Positions 9,544 to 18,656 of a stretch of 64,000 nucleotides of DNA are shown here, piece after piece. Source of the DNA: Acinetobacter sp. N54.MGS-139 (GTDB taxonomy: Bacteria; Pseudomonadota; Gammaproteobacteria; Burkholderiales; Burkholderiaceae_F). The translations under genes and the position numbers were made by a program. Positions within the stretch are counted from its first letter, which is position 1, and each line of letters starts with the position of its first letter. The notes under the pieces were generated by a model. The model was given only the letters and a program-made list of their open reading frames with translations. It did no database searches and had not been told where the DNA came from. The DNA is taken from the NCBI GenBank assembly GCA_000980495.1, contig LARN01000001.1, forward strand, positions 1 through 64,000. The letters run 5' to 3'.

Positions 9544-11335
9544 TTGGTATCTTTAGGCGTTTTTTCAATGTGGTGAGCTCTGCTGCATCGGGCCAAAGCT
9601 TCTCGGCCTCTTTCAGAACTTCAGCAGCTTTGCGTTTATTGCCCTGGACCCAATAAACCTCGGCAAGGTGCAAATAAATATCAAGCTCTTTTTGCAGTTT
9701 CAGCGCATCGTTCAAATATTCAATTGCTTTAGTGTATTTTTTCTGCTTAAAGGCCAACCAGCCTTTAGAGTCCAGAATGTACGGATTTCTTGGATCGAGC
9801 TGATAGGCCTGATTGATATAACGCTCTGCTTCCTTGATGCGTTTTGTCTGCTCCAAGAGTGTGTAACCAAGCGAGTTATAAGCATTGGCAAAGCCCGGAT
9901 CGATTTCTATTGCTTTCTTTAAATGGAATTCTGCCGTTTTAATATCGTCCAGCCGTTCAGCAAGCATAGCGGCTTCGTAATGAAGCGCCTTGGAGTAGGG
10001 CATAGAGATCAGCGAAGCATTCAGTGCATCAAAAGCAGCCTTCTCTCCTTTAGTTTCCAGAAGGATTCGAGCTTTAAACAAGGCGGCCTCTTCCACGATA
10101 GCGGGTTCCTGATCTTCTTTTATCGTCTCGAGCGCCTTCAGGGCGTCATCCCATTTGGATTCGCGAGAATAAATATTTGCCGTCTGGAGGGCCGCGGCAG
10201 CGGTTAATTTTCCCTTGACTTTAGATGCGTAATCCAGAGCTTTCGGAAGCTCTTTTTCATCCGCGGCAATATCGCTCAGCAGCAGATAAGCGCGGGAGAG
10301 ATTTTCGTCGTCCGGGTTATTTTTCAGACGTTCAACAACGGACTCAAGAATGGCTTTTGCTTTCTTAGCGTCGGAAATCTGAACATAACTGATCGCGAGG
10401 GCAATCAAATAACGATCATCATTTCTATATTCTTTTTCTAAAGAATCCAAAGCTGCGAAATTCTTTGTCTGGAAGAGCAGCTGAGAGTAAGCATCACGGA
10501 TGCGTACAGCCTTCGGATTTTTCTTGAGATAACGAGCCAGGATTTGCTCTGCCTCTTTTGGATTGGTTCGAAGCAGAGTACTTCCGTAGGTTAAGACCGT
10601 ATCTTCATTCTCAACGATTTTGAATGCGTTCTTAGCGTACTTTTCAGCGGCCGCCACGTTCCCGTTTAAGGCCTCCAGCCGGGCTAATCCGAGCTGGGTT
10701 TGATAGAACTTGGAATATTTTCCCGTAACCGTTCGGAAAAAAGACAAAGCCTTTGCTTTGTCCTTCATCAAAGCCAGCTGGGTCTGGAGCTTAATAATTT
10801 CGGCCCCTTTGTCTTTAGATTTGGCCAAGAAGGCTGCTGCGGTGCCGGCGACTTTATCCAGTTGATTGGAAACAATGCCGCTAGCGATAAAGGCCTCCTG
10901 AGCCTTAGGGTTATCCGGTGAGAGTTTGATCCATTCGGAGACAGCTTTTCGAAACTCTTTCGGCGCATTTGAAGCAAGCGCGATTTGCGCTGCGCGCTCG
11001 GCGATTCTCGGATCTCCGGTTTCTTCAGCTAACGTAAGGTAAGTCTGGTAAGCCGCGCCGGGCTGGCCCCTCTGAAGGGCAATCTCACTCGCAATAAGCT
11101 GAAAAAGAATGCGGCTCGTCAATTTAACTTCAGGAATTGACGGGTCAGAAGAGGCCCCCTCATTTTCTTTGACGACTGATTCTTCTGCCGTATTTTTCGC
11201 AGCGGCGGCAGCCTGAGGTGTGGCTGGAGAATGTTCTGCGGCAATCGTTCGGTCCCCGGTCAAAGGAACACCAAGCGCGATTAATAACGCCGAAACGAGA
11301 ATAAATTTCAATTTGCCGGGCACACCAAACACCAT
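9530..11335 (-). CDS. TPR-repeat protein with signal peptide
   Basis: A 601-residue exported protein. The N-terminus has a positive segment and a hydrophobic stretch (about 9-30), so it is probably periplasmic or membrane-anchored. An Ala-rich linker follows, and then TPR repeats fill nearly the whole protein. The clearest are at about 455-560, for example FANAYNSLGYTLL and KGWLAFKQKKYTKAIEYL. TPR arrays bind other proteins. A TPR protein next to lolB is a common betaproteobacterial arrangement, which hints at outer-membrane biogenesis, but I cannot name a partner. It overlaps lolB by 14 bases, so it heads the lolB-ispE-tRNA-Gln operon. Confidence 0.85.
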   Translation of the reverse strand: MVFGVPGKLKFILVSALLIALGVPLTGDRTIAAEHSPATPQAAAAAKNTAEESVVKENEGASSDPSIPEVKLTSRILFQLIASEIALQRGQPGAAYQTYLTLAEETGDPRIAERAAQIALASNAPKEFRKAVSEWIKLSPDNPKAQEAFIASGIVSNQLDKVAGTAAAFLAKSKDKGAEIIKLQTQLALMKDKAKALSFFRTVTGKYSKFYQTQLGLARLEALNGNVAAAEKYAKNAFKIVENEDTVLTYGSTLLRTNPKEAEQILARYLKKNPKAVRIRDAYSQLLFQTKNFAALDSLEKEYRNDDRYLIALAISYVQISDAKKAKAILESVVERLKNNPDDENLSRAYLLLSDIAADEKELPKALDYASKVKGKLTAAAALQTANIYSRESKWDDALKALETIKEDQEPAIVEEAALFKARILLETKGEKAAFDALNASLISMPYSKALHYEAAMLAERLDDIKTAEFHLKKAIEIDPGFANAYNSLGYTLLEQTKRIKEAERYINQAYQLDPRNPYILDSKGWLAFKQKKYTKAIEYLNDALKLQKELDIYLHLAEVYWVQGNKRKAAEVLKEAEKLWPDAAELTTLKKRLKIPNAQN

Positions 11336-11424
11336 TTCTTAGAAAGAAGTTACTGATTCGGGAAGTGTAGCCGAAACAAATGAAGGCTAGCTTTTCGGCG
11401 ACAGCTTTGTTCCCAAAAAGCAAA

Positions 11425-11452
11425 GAACCCGCCTCTGTTGAAAGGCGAGTTC
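11425..11452 (-). terminator. Terminator after the M20 peptidase gene
   Basis: Imperfect stem on the minus strand: GAACTCGCCTT pairs with AGGCGGGTTC (one mismatch), followed by TTTGCTTTTTGGG. It lies 23 bases downstream of the peptidase stop. Confidence 0.65.
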
Positions 11453-11475
11453 CGGATGGTTAATGACGAAAGATT

Positions 11476-12768
11476 TTAAGAGGCGGTACGTTTGGGAAGC
11501 AGAGGCTTAGTCTGACCCCTTAAGCCGACGAGCGAAAGAACCGTCATGAGTGCTAACTGAGGGCCGAGGTAAGAATCGGTCGAGTCATACCATTCAGTCA
11601 GACTGTGGTTGTGTCCTTCGGATCCGCCTCCGCCGATCGTGGTTGCAGGAATGCCTAAGCTAAGCGGAACATTTTGGTCGGTGCTGGCGCAGTCATAGGA
11701 GCGCAGCTCAATGCCGACGGCTTTCATTGCGCCGCGTGCGGCCAAAAGGACAGGACTGGAGTCGGGCTGATCTCCGGCCGGACGATGTCCGATCGGATCA
11801 ATAATGACCTTAATCTTATTTTCTTCGGAAGCGTTCCAGCGCTTGTTTTCTTCTTCGCAAGCCTCGGTTAGCAGCGGAAGGACCTTATCGACAATCTTGT
11901 TTAATTCCTCATTATTGATAGAGCGGGTGTCGATTTCCATCGTGGCTTTTGCGGCGATGGAGTTAACGGTAGAGCCGCCGACGACGGTACCTACAGTGAA
12001 GGTTGTTTTCGGAGTCTCAGGAACGGTGAGATCAGCTATTTTTGCAATGGCTCGGCCCAATGCGTGCGTGGCGCTGGGGATGCCGAATGCTGCCCAGCTG
12101 TGCCCTCCGGGTCCTTCATAAGTGACGCGGAAACGTCGAGAACCGGTAGAGCCATGGAGGAGCCGAGCAACGCAGGCAGAGTCCACGGAAATAAAGCCGT
12201 CGATATGTTCTTCCTTGGAAGAGAATAAATATTTTCCTCCGCGCAGGTCGCCGTTGCCTTCTTCTCCTACGCTTCCGATGAAGAGCAGATCCCCTTCGGT
12301 CTGGATATTGAAATTCTGAAGAGTACGCAGCACCTCTAACACGACGGCCAGGCCGCGGGCGTCATCCGAGATTCCGGGCGCGTAGTACTTTGTTCCTTCC
12401 CGGCGAACTTTTACGTTCGTTCCGGCCGGGAAGACAGTGTCGAGATGGGCGCCTAAAACTAAACGCGGGCCGTTGCCTTTACCCGGACGAATGCCGATAA
12501 CATTGCCTTCTCTATCAATTCGGACATTGGTCAGACCCAGCTCACGAAGTCTGTCTGCAAAGTAAGCGGCTCTGACTTCTTCATGAAAAGGCGGAGCTTC
12601 AATCTCTGTCAGGGCGATCTGGTCGGCCATGGTGAGCTGCTCTTCTTCTTTAATTTGTTTCAGGGCATCTTTAACAACGGGATTGTTTTCCAGGATTTTG
12701 AAAGTTTCATTAACATTTTCAGGAAGAGGCGGAAGAACCGGGGCTTCTTTTAGCAATGGACCGGACAT
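11476..12768 (-). CDS. M20 family metallopeptidase (aminoacylase/peptidase T-like)
   Basis: A 430-residue zinc peptidase of the M20 family. Metal-binding blocks in order: GAHLDTVFP (His and Asp, near 112-120), GISDDARGLA (bridging Asp, near 137), GSVGEEGNGDLRGG (catalytic Glu pair, near 170), SVDSA, and a C-terminal GHNHSLTEWYDS supplying the last His. The dimerisation domain (about 205-320) contains GGHSWAAFG. The family removes N-terminal residues or acyl groups from small peptides in the cytoplasm; the substrate cannot be read from sequence. AGGAG lies just upstream of the ATG, and a terminator follows, so it is probably transcribed alone. Confidence 0.88.
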   Translation of the reverse strand: MSGPLLKEAPVLPPLPENVNETFKILENNPVVKDALKQIKEEEQLTMADQIALTEIEAPPFHEEVRAAYFADRLRELGLTNVRIDREGNVIGIRPGKGNGPRLVLGAHLDTVFPAGTNVKVRREGTKYYAPGISDDARGLAVVLEVLRTLQNFNIQTEGDLLFIGSVGEEGNGDLRGGKYLFSSKEEHIDGFISVDSACVARLLHGSTGSRRFRVTYEGPGGHSWAAFGIPSATHALGRAIAKIADLTVPETPKTTFTVGTVVGGSTVNSIAAKATMEIDTRSINNEELNKIVDKVLPLLTEACEEENKRWNASEENKIKVIIDPIGHRPAGDQPDSSPVLLAARGAMKAVGIELRSYDCASTDQNVPLSLGIPATTIGGGGSEGHNHSLTEWYDSTDSYLGPQLALMTVLSLVGLRGQTKPLLPKRTAS

Positions 12769-12939
12769 GTAAGCTCCTAAGAATAAAGAAACGAGCTTTC
12801 GATAATAGCGGTAAGTGGGTGATTTAACAAGAAATATCGTGTTACAAAATCCTCCAACTATTTCTAAATGTTAATTAATTGAAAAATATAGAAAAAATAT
12901 TAAGAACAAGAAAAGCAGACCCAAAATGATTTTTTAAGG

Positions 12940-12968
12940 TTGCGAAACCCTCTCAATTACTCTATCTT
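12940..12968 (+). promoter_or_regulatory. Candidate sigma-70 promoter of ahpC
   Basis: TTGCGA (12940-12945) and TATCTT (12963-12968) are spaced by 17 bases and lie 31 bases before the ahpC ATG. The 230-base stretch upstream (12769-12999) is AT-rich and holds no gene. I could not find a convincing OxyR site in it. Confidence 0.55.
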
Positions 12969-12999
12969 ATCGGAACAAACTTTTTAAGGAGTAATACTC

Positions 13000-13563
13000 A
13001 TGTCTTTAGTAGGCACCCAGCTTCAGCCCTTCAGCGTTGAGGCCTTCCAGGGCTTCGAATTCAAAAAAATCACAGACGCAGACCTGAAAGGCAAATGGTC
13101 CGTGGTTTTCTTCTATCCGGCCGACTTCACGTTCGTCTGCCCGACGGAGCTTGAAGACCTCGCTGATAACTATGCTGAGTTCAAAAAGATCGGCTGCGAA
13201 ATTTATTCCGTTTCCACCGACACACACTTCACGCACAAAGCCTGGCACGATTCCTCCGAAGCCATCAAGAAAGTCGAATTCCCGATGCTCGGCGATCCGA
13301 CAGGTCAGATGACTCGTAACTTCGGCGTCATGATCGAAAGCGCCGGCCTTGCTCAGCGCGGTACTTTCGTGATCGATCCCGAAGGCCGTATCGTCATTTG
13401 CGAAATCCATGACGAAGGCATCGGACGCGACGCCAAAGAGCTTCTCCGCAAGGTTCAGGCTGCCCAATTCGTCGAAGCAAACCCCGGAATGGTTTGCCCG
13501 GCTAAATGGAAACCCGGTCAGAAGACCTTGAAGCCCTCCATTGACTTGGTTGGCAAGATCTAA
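13000..13563 (+). CDS. ahpC: Alkyl hydroperoxide reductase subunit C, peroxiredoxin
   Basis: A 187-residue typical 2-Cys peroxiredoxin that reduces H2O2 and organic peroxides in the cytoplasm. The peroxidatic Cys is C47 in FTFVCPTEL and the resolving Cys is C166 in GMVCPAKW; the C-terminal tail is the AhpC type. A strong AAGGAG precedes the ATG, and a sigma-70-like promoter and a GC-rich terminator flank it, so it is a single-gene unit. No ahpF is next to it, so the reductase must be elsewhere or replaced by another thiol system. Confidence 0.97.
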   Translation: MSLVGTQLQPFSVEAFQGFEFKKITDADLKGKWSVVFFYPADFTFVCPTELEDLADNYAEFKKIGCEIYSVSTDTHFTHKAWHDSSEAIKKVEFPMLGDPTGQMTRNFGVMIESAGLAQRGTFVIDPEGRIVICEIHDEGIGRDAKELLRKVQAAQFVEANPGMVCPAKWKPGQKTLKPSIDLVGKI

Positions 13564-13593
13564 TTCTGACGTCGTTCAGATTTGAATGAAAGA

Positions 13594-13612
13594 GGGGCCG
13601 CAATGCGGCCCC
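13594..13612 (+). terminator. Intrinsic terminator of ahpC
   Basis: The perfect stem GGGGCCGC-AAT-GCGGCCCC is followed by TTCGGTTTTTT on the plus strand. The convergent gene ending at 13632 may use the same hairpin, though its T-tract is weaker. Confidence 0.9.
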
Positions 13613-13631
13613 TTCGGTTTTTCACTCTCGT

Positions 13632-14153
13632 TTACTGGACGGTCCTGGCGCTGACATCTTTCTCCAGCTGAGCCGCTGCCGCTTTACAGATCTCTCTGTC
13701 TTTCCAAGCCCAAGCTCGGAACAAGAACTGACGGTATTCCTTTTCTTCCGGTGACTGTTCGGACTGACTCTCGTCCAAGTTTTGGGAATACGTAAAATTC
13801 AGGGCGTAGCCCTCAGAGGCTTCTTCCAAAACAATCTTTAGCTGTGACTCCGTACCGGTGGCCGTTGCGTCAATCGTCGTTGTGATGGATTTTTCCGGAT
13901 CCAGTTCGTGATGTTCAACGATGGTCTGGCCGCCGTTTTGACCGGAAAGTTTGATTTCCAGGTCGATCTTCTCCTTCTTTCCGACAGTTTCAGTCTTTAA
14001 AGGCTTGCTGTCGAGGAAGAAGTCCAGGTATTCGTGTCGGTTCAGATAGGCCGTCTTGAGGGCTTCCCAGACCTGTTTACAGGTTACGCCTGCCAGTTGG
14101 GGATCGATATCGCATAAAGCGATGCTATGTTGAAAAACCTCTTTTAAAGCCAT
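13632..14153 (-). CDS. SRPBCC-like (DUF1857/AtaL-type) protein of unknown role
   Basis: A 173-residue cytoplasmic protein. The layout resembles the DUF1857/AtaL-like branch of the START/SRPBCC ligand-binding fold: an N-terminal helix with VTCKQVWEAL, several beta strands with a conserved-looking VEHHELDPEKSITTTIDA, then EEKEYRQFLFRAW and a long C-terminal helix. The fold is assigned by eye, without a search. It starts 4 bases after the aapM stop and is probably co-transcribed with the amino-acid transporter; the usual gene at this place would be the ATPase aapP. No catalytic motif is visible, and a small-molecule-binding role is only inference from the fold. Confidence 0.6.
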   Translation of the reverse strand: MALKEVFQHSIALCDIDPQLAGVTCKQVWEALKTAYLNRHEYLDFFLDSKPLKTETVGKKEKIDLEIKLSGQNGGQTIVEHHELDPEKSITTTIDATATGTESQLKIVLEEASEGYALNFTYSQNLDESQSEQSPEEKEYRQFLFRAWAWKDREICKAAAAQLEKDVSARTVQ

Positions 14154-14157
14154 GATG

Positions 14158-15258
14158 TTAATGTTCCTTTTTTGCTGAGAGCGCAGCCTGTTCTTTACTG
14201 CGCTGAATACGTTTTTCCAGCCAGATGCTGTATCGAGACATGATTAGGCTGAATACAAAGTAGATGATGGCAATAAACAGATAGCCTTCTAAGAAGAAAT
14301 TGCGCCAATTGGGATCGCCCAAAGCAAGACGCAGACTGCCGGTCAAGTCGTACATGGAGACGATGGTCACTAAGGATGTATCCATAAACGTCGAGAGCAG
14401 ATTATTCACAAATGCTGGGATGACAGTGACCAATGCCTGCGGGAGGATAACCGAAGTGTAGATTTGGTACTTTGATAGACCCAGTGATGCGGCCGCCTCA
14501 TATTGTCCTTTAGGAATCGTCTGAAGACCGCCTCGAATGGTCTCTGCCATGTAAGCAGCCTGGAAAAGAACGATACCGATCACAATTCTCCAAAACGCAT
14601 CGATCCTAAATCCGGGCGGAAGAATCAGCGGAAAGATGAAGGAGGCGACAAATAAAACGGTAATCAGAGGGACTCCGCGCACGAGTTCAATGTAACCGAT
14701 GCAAAGCATCCGGACAGCAGACATTTTGGAGCGCCGTCCGAGAGCGAGAAGAATACCCAGCGGAGTGGACGCCGTCATACCGAAGAGCGTCAGAATAATT
14801 GTCAGCGGCAAACCGCCCCAGTAGTCCGGATCAATTTTTGAAAGGCCGAAACAGCCGCCCAACATCAGTACGAAAAAGGCGCCGAGGACAAGAATCCAGC
14901 CGACCGTCAGGATTTTGCATCCGGTGCGGTTCCAAAGCTGAGGAAAAGCTGAGATGACGAGCATCAAGATAACGCCGCCGGTTGCCGCTGCGGCTCTCCA
15001 TTGTTCGTCGTAAGGGAAGCGGCCGAATAAGATTAAGCGCCATTTCTCCGCGACGAAGCCCCAGCAGGCCCCGTCATGATTATTCATGCACGCTTTAAAG
15101 TCAGCTCTGAAAATGGCGTCCGAAACGCCCCATTTCCAGGCATACCAGCCTGCCGCTCCGATAAGGAGGAACAAACCGATCGTCACAACGGAGGCAATCG
15201 GGGAGTAGAAAAACGATCTCCAGAGGCTGGCGGGGAAAGCATTTTGAGGCTGTTTCAT
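14158..15258 (-). CDS. aapM: General L-amino-acid ABC transporter permease AapM
   Basis: A 366-residue inner-membrane permease of the polar amino-acid (HAAT) ABC family. Several membrane segments are visible, and a long insertion between the first and later helices is typical of AapM/BztC rather than short GlnP-type permeases. The EAA loop that contacts the ATPase is EAAASLGLSKYQIYTSVILPQAL near residues 263-285. The ATG overlaps the aapQ stop by 4 bases, so translation is coupled. Its partners in the window are AapQ and AapJ; no AapP is present. Confidence 0.93.
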   Translation of the reverse strand: MKQPQNAFPASLWRSFFYSPIASVVTIGLFLLIGAAGWYAWKWGVSDAIFRADFKACMNNHDGACWGFVAEKWRLILFGRFPYDEQWRAAAATGGVILMLVISAFPQLWNRTGCKILTVGWILVLGAFFVLMLGGCFGLSKIDPDYWGGLPLTIILTLFGMTASTPLGILLALGRRSKMSAVRMLCIGYIELVRGVPLITVLFVASFIFPLILPPGFRIDAFWRIVIGIVLFQAAYMAETIRGGLQTIPKGQYEAAASLGLSKYQIYTSVILPQALVTVIPAFVNNLLSTFMDTSLVTIVSMYDLTGSLRLALGDPNWRNFFLEGYLFIAIIYFVFSLIMSRYSIWLEKRIQRSKEQAALSAKKEH

Positions 15259-16415
15259 CGGCTTCCCCTAATAACAATTCTGTTGATGCTGTTCATCACG
15301 ACAGAAATCACCAAGTTTAAGAACAGATAAACAGACATGATGATGACGATGACTTCCAGCGCCTGGCCGTTGAGGTTGATGGTCGAGTTGCCGATGGAAA
15401 CCAAGTCCGGATAGCCTACGACGACAGCTAAAGAAGAATTTTTCGTAAGGTTCATGTATTGACTTGCCAAGGGCGGGACGGCAAGTTTGAGAGCCTGGGG
15501 AAAAATGACGTAGCTGATAGCTTCCAAGCGCGTCATCCCGAGCGCCTCAGCGGCATGCCATTGTCCTTTCGGCACGGCTAATACGCCTGCTCGGATAATT
15601 TCGGCGATCGACGAAGAAGTAAAGAATGTCAGGCCGATCCAAAGCGCCAAAAATTCCGGCGAGAGGGAAGCTCCTCCTTCGATAGCGAATCCCTGCAGTT
15701 CCGGTTTGGACCATCCGCCGAAGATCCCGAAGCACAGCCAGGCGGCGCCTCCGACGACAAGGGCCGTCGAAAGCGAAAAAACCGTCGAAATCAAACCTGT
15801 GTAAATCTTGAGGAAAAGCGGTCGGGTGAAGAAGAAAGCCAAGCCTGCAGCGATAAAAGACCAGACGCAGGCCGTACCGTTCAAAACCGGTACGGCGAAT
15901 TGGAGTCCTGCCTTAGAAAGCAGCCCCCATGAGCCGAATTTCACCGCTTCCATGGAATCAGGAAGGAGCTCGGTAATGATCAAGTAAATGAGCAGCAGCT
16001 GAACAATCAAAGGAATGTTGCGATAAAACTCGACGTGAGCCGCACCCAGAAACTTCAAAAGAGGATGCTTGGATAACCTCATTAAGCCGATGATGACGCC
16101 GAGCACCGTCGCCGTGATAATAGAAACGACGGAAACTTTGATGGTGTTAAGCAGCCCGACAAGAAAGGCTTTGAAATAAGCTTCCGTAGAACTAAAAGAG
16201 ATGAGCGACTCACCTATTTCAAAACCTGCCTGTTCATGGAGAAAGGCGAAACCGGAGTGGATATTTCTAGCCGCGAGATTGGCAGAAATATTAAAGATGA
16301 AGCTGCCGAAAATGATGGTGAGGACAACAAGAATGGCCGACTGCCAAATAAATGCCTTGCGCTTTCTGGTCGCTTCTCTTCTGTGCCAAGCGGCGTCACC
16401 GTGCGGGTGATTCAT
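15255..16415 (-). CDS. aapQ: General L-amino-acid ABC transporter permease AapQ
   Basis: A 386-residue permease that pairs with AapM. It has an N-terminal membrane helix (about 24-46), a periplasmic segment, and a core of about six or seven more helices. The EAA motif (HAAEALGMTRLEAISYVIFP) near residues 288-307 would dock to the missing ATPase. The first TM block carries FLVGLLNTIKVSVVSI, the usual HisM/GlnP signature start. It follows aapJ by about 93 bases that hold a stable hairpin and ends in an ATGA overlap with aapM. Confidence 0.93.
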   Translation of the reverse strand: MNHPHGDAAWHRREATRKRKAFIWQSAILVVLTIIFGSFIFNISANLAARNIHSGFAFLHEQAGFEIGESLISFSSTEAYFKAFLVGLLNTIKVSVVSIITATVLGVIIGLMRLSKHPLLKFLGAAHVEFYRNIPLIVQLLLIYLIITELLPDSMEAVKFGSWGLLSKAGLQFAVPVLNGTACVWSFIAAGLAFFFTRPLFLKIYTGLISTVFSLSTALVVGGAAWLCFGIFGGWSKPELQGFAIEGGASLSPEFLALWIGLTFFTSSSIAEIIRAGVLAVPKGQWHAAEALGMTRLEAISYVIFPQALKLAVPPLASQYMNLTKNSSLAVVVGYPDLVSIGNSTINLNGQALEVIVIIMSVYLFLNLVISVVMNSINRIVIRGSR

Positions 16416-16448
16416 TATCGTTTACTAACTGGTTTTCAATACTGCGGA

Positions 16449-16482
16449 ATTGCGGCAGGAACATTAAATTCCCTGCCGCAAT
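16449..16482 (-). promoter_or_regulatory. Intergenic hairpin between aapJ and aapQ
   Basis: The inverted repeat ATTGCGGCAGG(GAA) pairs with (TT)CCTGCCGCAAT, about 13 bp with one bulge. No T-run follows it on the minus strand, so it looks less like a terminator than a hairpin that protects the upstream message. Such hairpins between a binding protein and its permeases (as between malE and malF) raise the amount of binding protein; that role here is inference. Confidence 0.65.
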
Positions 16483-16508
16483 CAAATATAAATCAAAAAT
16501 GAAATTGA

Positions 16509-17531
16509 TTAGCGGACGGGAGGTGCGTAGAGGATGCCGCCGTTTGTCCATTGGTTATTGATTCCGCGGGGAAGCGCCAGCGGTGTCTTCGGTCCTAAGT
16601 TTCTTTCAAAACTTTCTCCGTAGTTGCCGACCTGTTTGACGATGCGATAAGACCAATCTTTATCCAGTCCGAGGAGCTTGCCCATATCTTCGCCGGAGCC
16701 GAGGAGGCGCTTTACATTCGGATCTGTTGAAGTCTTGCGCAGTTCATCCGCATTTGCCTGAGTGATGCCTTTTTCTTCAGCTTCGATGAAAGCATTCAGC
16801 ACCCAGCGGGCAATCTGGAACCATTCGTTATCGCCGCGGCGGACGGAAGGTCCGAGCGGTTCTTTGGAAATCACTTCGGGCAGAATCACATAATCATCGG
16901 GATTAGGTGCTTTTGTTCTTGCGCCGGCCAAGTCGCTCATGTCGGTTGTGTAAACCTGGCATCTGCCGGAAAGGAAGGCGCCTTGAGTGGCTTCTGTGGT
17001 ATCAAACAGAACGGCTTTGTATTTCATGTCGTTAGACTTGAAATAGTCAGCGACACTGGGCTCGCTGCTGGTGCCTGATTGAACGCAGATTGTGGCCCCG
17101 TTCAGCTGCTTAGCGGATTTTACGTTTAATTTCTTCGGAACCAGGAAACCCTGTCCGTCATAGTAGTTTGTACCGACGAAGACGGCGCCGAGAGAGGCGT
17201 CGCGAGTGAGGTTCCAGGTGGTATTTCTGGCGAGGACGTCAACTTCACCGGCTTGAAGAGCGGAGAAGCGCTGCGGGGAGTTCAAGGGGACAAATTTCAC
17301 CTTATTGGCGTCGCCTAAAACCGCGGCAGCTAAAGCGCGGCAATAGTCAACATCTAATCCTGTCCAATTGCCTTTGCTGTCCGCATTTGAGAAGCCGGGC
17401 GCAGCGGTATTGACACCACACACGACTACGTCGTTTGCCTTAACTTTGTCCAAAACCGGACCTGCGAAAGCAGGAGCGGCAAGAGAGAGGGATACGGCCG
17501 CCAAGGCGCTGGCCAGAATGGTTTGATTCAT
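16509..17531 (-). CDS. aapJ: General L-amino-acid-binding periplasmic protein AapJ
   Basis: A 340-residue class II periplasmic binding protein. A Sec signal peptide (about 1-23) ends at APAFA-GP. The mature start VLDKVKANDVVVCGV and the ligand-pocket block GLDVDYCRALAAAVLGD are characteristic of AapJ/BztA, which bind acidic and polar amino acids such as glutamate and aspartate. Conserved RFSALQAGEVDVLARNTTWNL lies near residue 90. GGAG lies upstream of the ATG. It is first in the aapJ-aapQ-aapM-SRPBCC run, as expected for the most abundant component. Confidence 0.95.
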   Translation of the reverse strand: MNQTILASALAAVSLSLAAPAFAGPVLDKVKANDVVVCGVNTAAPGFSNADSKGNWTGLDVDYCRALAAAVLGDANKVKFVPLNSPQRFSALQAGEVDVLARNTTWNLTRDASLGAVFVGTNYYDGQGFLVPKKLNVKSAKQLNGATICVQSGTSSEPSVADYFKSNDMKYKAVLFDTTEATQGAFLSGRCQVYTTDMSDLAGARTKAPNPDDYVILPEVISKEPLGPSVRRGDNEWFQIARWVLNAFIEAEEKGITQANADELRKTSTDPNVKRLLGSGEDMGKLLGLDKDWSYRIVKQVGNYGESFERNLGPKTPLALPRGINNQWTNGGILYAPPVR

Positions 17532-17713
17532 TTGAGATTCTCCGGTTGGAAAGATGATTAATTTTTAACACATTGAAACCCGCTTCAACCGTCTTTGAGG
17601 GAAAACTTGTGGGTACGGCCTTTCATTTCAATGGAATTGCCCATTTTTAGACGGTCGGGAGATTAATTCGCATTAAAAGGTACAAACTGAGACGATCACA
17701 CAGGGGACTTGTT

Positions 17714-18646
17714 ATGGAATACAAGGATTACTACAAAATTTTAGGCGTGGATCGTTCAGCATCGGAAGCCGATATCAAGAAGGCCTTCCGGAAGCTGGCA
17801 CATAAATATCACCCGGATGTCTCCAAAGAAAAGGATGCTGAAGCCAAGTTCAAGGATGTGAACGAGGCCTATCAAACTCTGTCCGATCCGGAAAAGAAAG
17901 CCGCTTATGACCAACTCGGTCAGCGCAGAGAAGGAAGCAACTTTGAACCGCCGCCCGGATGGAGCGGTTTCGGCGGCGCTTCGCACGGTTTTGAAGGCTT
18001 TGACTTTGGCGGAGGCGGATTTGATTTTGCTGATTTGTTCTCTCACATGGGAGGCGGAGCCCGTGCCGCACGCCCGCAGCCCGGCGAGGATTTGAACGCA
18101 GAAGTTCAAATTACACCTGAACAGGCCTTTAACGGAACCACTGTGAGCATTTCTCTTCGCGAGCCGGAAGAAACGGCTAACGGCCGGGTCCGCCATGTCA
18201 CAAAGACTCTGGAAATTAAAGTTCCGGCTGGCACGATCGACGGACAGAAGATGAGAGTGACAGGTAAGGGCGGTCCGGGCTACAACGGCGGTCCGAACGG
18301 GAACCTGTACATCACAATTAACATCATTGAGGAAGGCCGTTTCAAGGTTGAAGGAAGAGACGTCTATCAGACGGTTCCTTTGGCAGACTTCGAAGCGGTT
18401 TTGGGGGCCGAGGTCGTTGTACCGACACTTTCCGGCGGAAAGATTTCCGTCAAGATTCCGGCCGGCGCCAAGGCAGGGCAGAAGATTCGTATCGGCGGCA
18501 AAGGTTTCCCGAACAAGAAAGGACCGGCAGGCGACATGTACTTGCTGATCTCGATCGTTGTTCCGCCTGCTCCTTCTGACGAAGTGAAAGAACTCTATCA
18601 GAAGATAGCGGAAGCCTCGAAATTCAACCCGAGAGAAAACCTGTAG
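17714..18646 (+). CDS. cbpA: Curved-DNA-binding J-domain chaperone CbpA
   Basis: A 310-residue DnaJ-family co-chaperone of DnaK. The N-terminal J-domain (about 5-68) has the HPD motif at residues 33-35. A Gly/Phe-rich linker follows (about 75-118), then two beta-barrel substrate-binding domains. There is no zinc-finger domain, which separates it from DnaJ. CbpA in E. coli also binds curved DNA in stationary phase. The gene for its modulator CbpM follows after 10 bases, supporting the assignment. Confidence 0.95.
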   Translation: MEYKDYYKILGVDRSASEADIKKAFRKLAHKYHPDVSKEKDAEAKFKDVNEAYQTLSDPEKKAAYDQLGQRREGSNFEPPPGWSGFGGASHGFEGFDFGGGGFDFADLFSHMGGGARAARPQPGEDLNAEVQITPEQAFNGTTVSISLREPEETANGRVRHVTKTLEIKVPAGTIDGQKMRVTGKGGPGYNGGPNGNLYITINIIEEGRFKVEGRDVYQTVPLADFEAVLGAEVVVPTLSGGKISVKIPAGAKAGQKIRIGGKGFPNKKGPAGDMYLLISIVVPPAPSDEVKELYQKIAEASKFNPRENL

Positions 18647-18656
18647 GAGATAAACG

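Noticed and set aside
11476-12768. The two M20 genes as recent duplicates
   Set aside because: Lengths, metal-site surroundings and N-termini differ too much (430 vs 471 residues); they belong to different M20 branches.
12769-12939. Possible OxyR operator upstream of ahpC
   Set aside because: AT-rich with CTAT and ATAG bits, but spacing does not fit the four-tetramer OxyR pattern; only the sigma-70-like promoter is supported.
17588-17655. Inverted pair ACCGTCT (17588-17594) and AGACGGT (17649-17655) between aapJ and cbpA
   Set aside because: Seven bases separated by about 54; this can occur by chance and matches no operator I know. It could be revisited if conserved in relatives.
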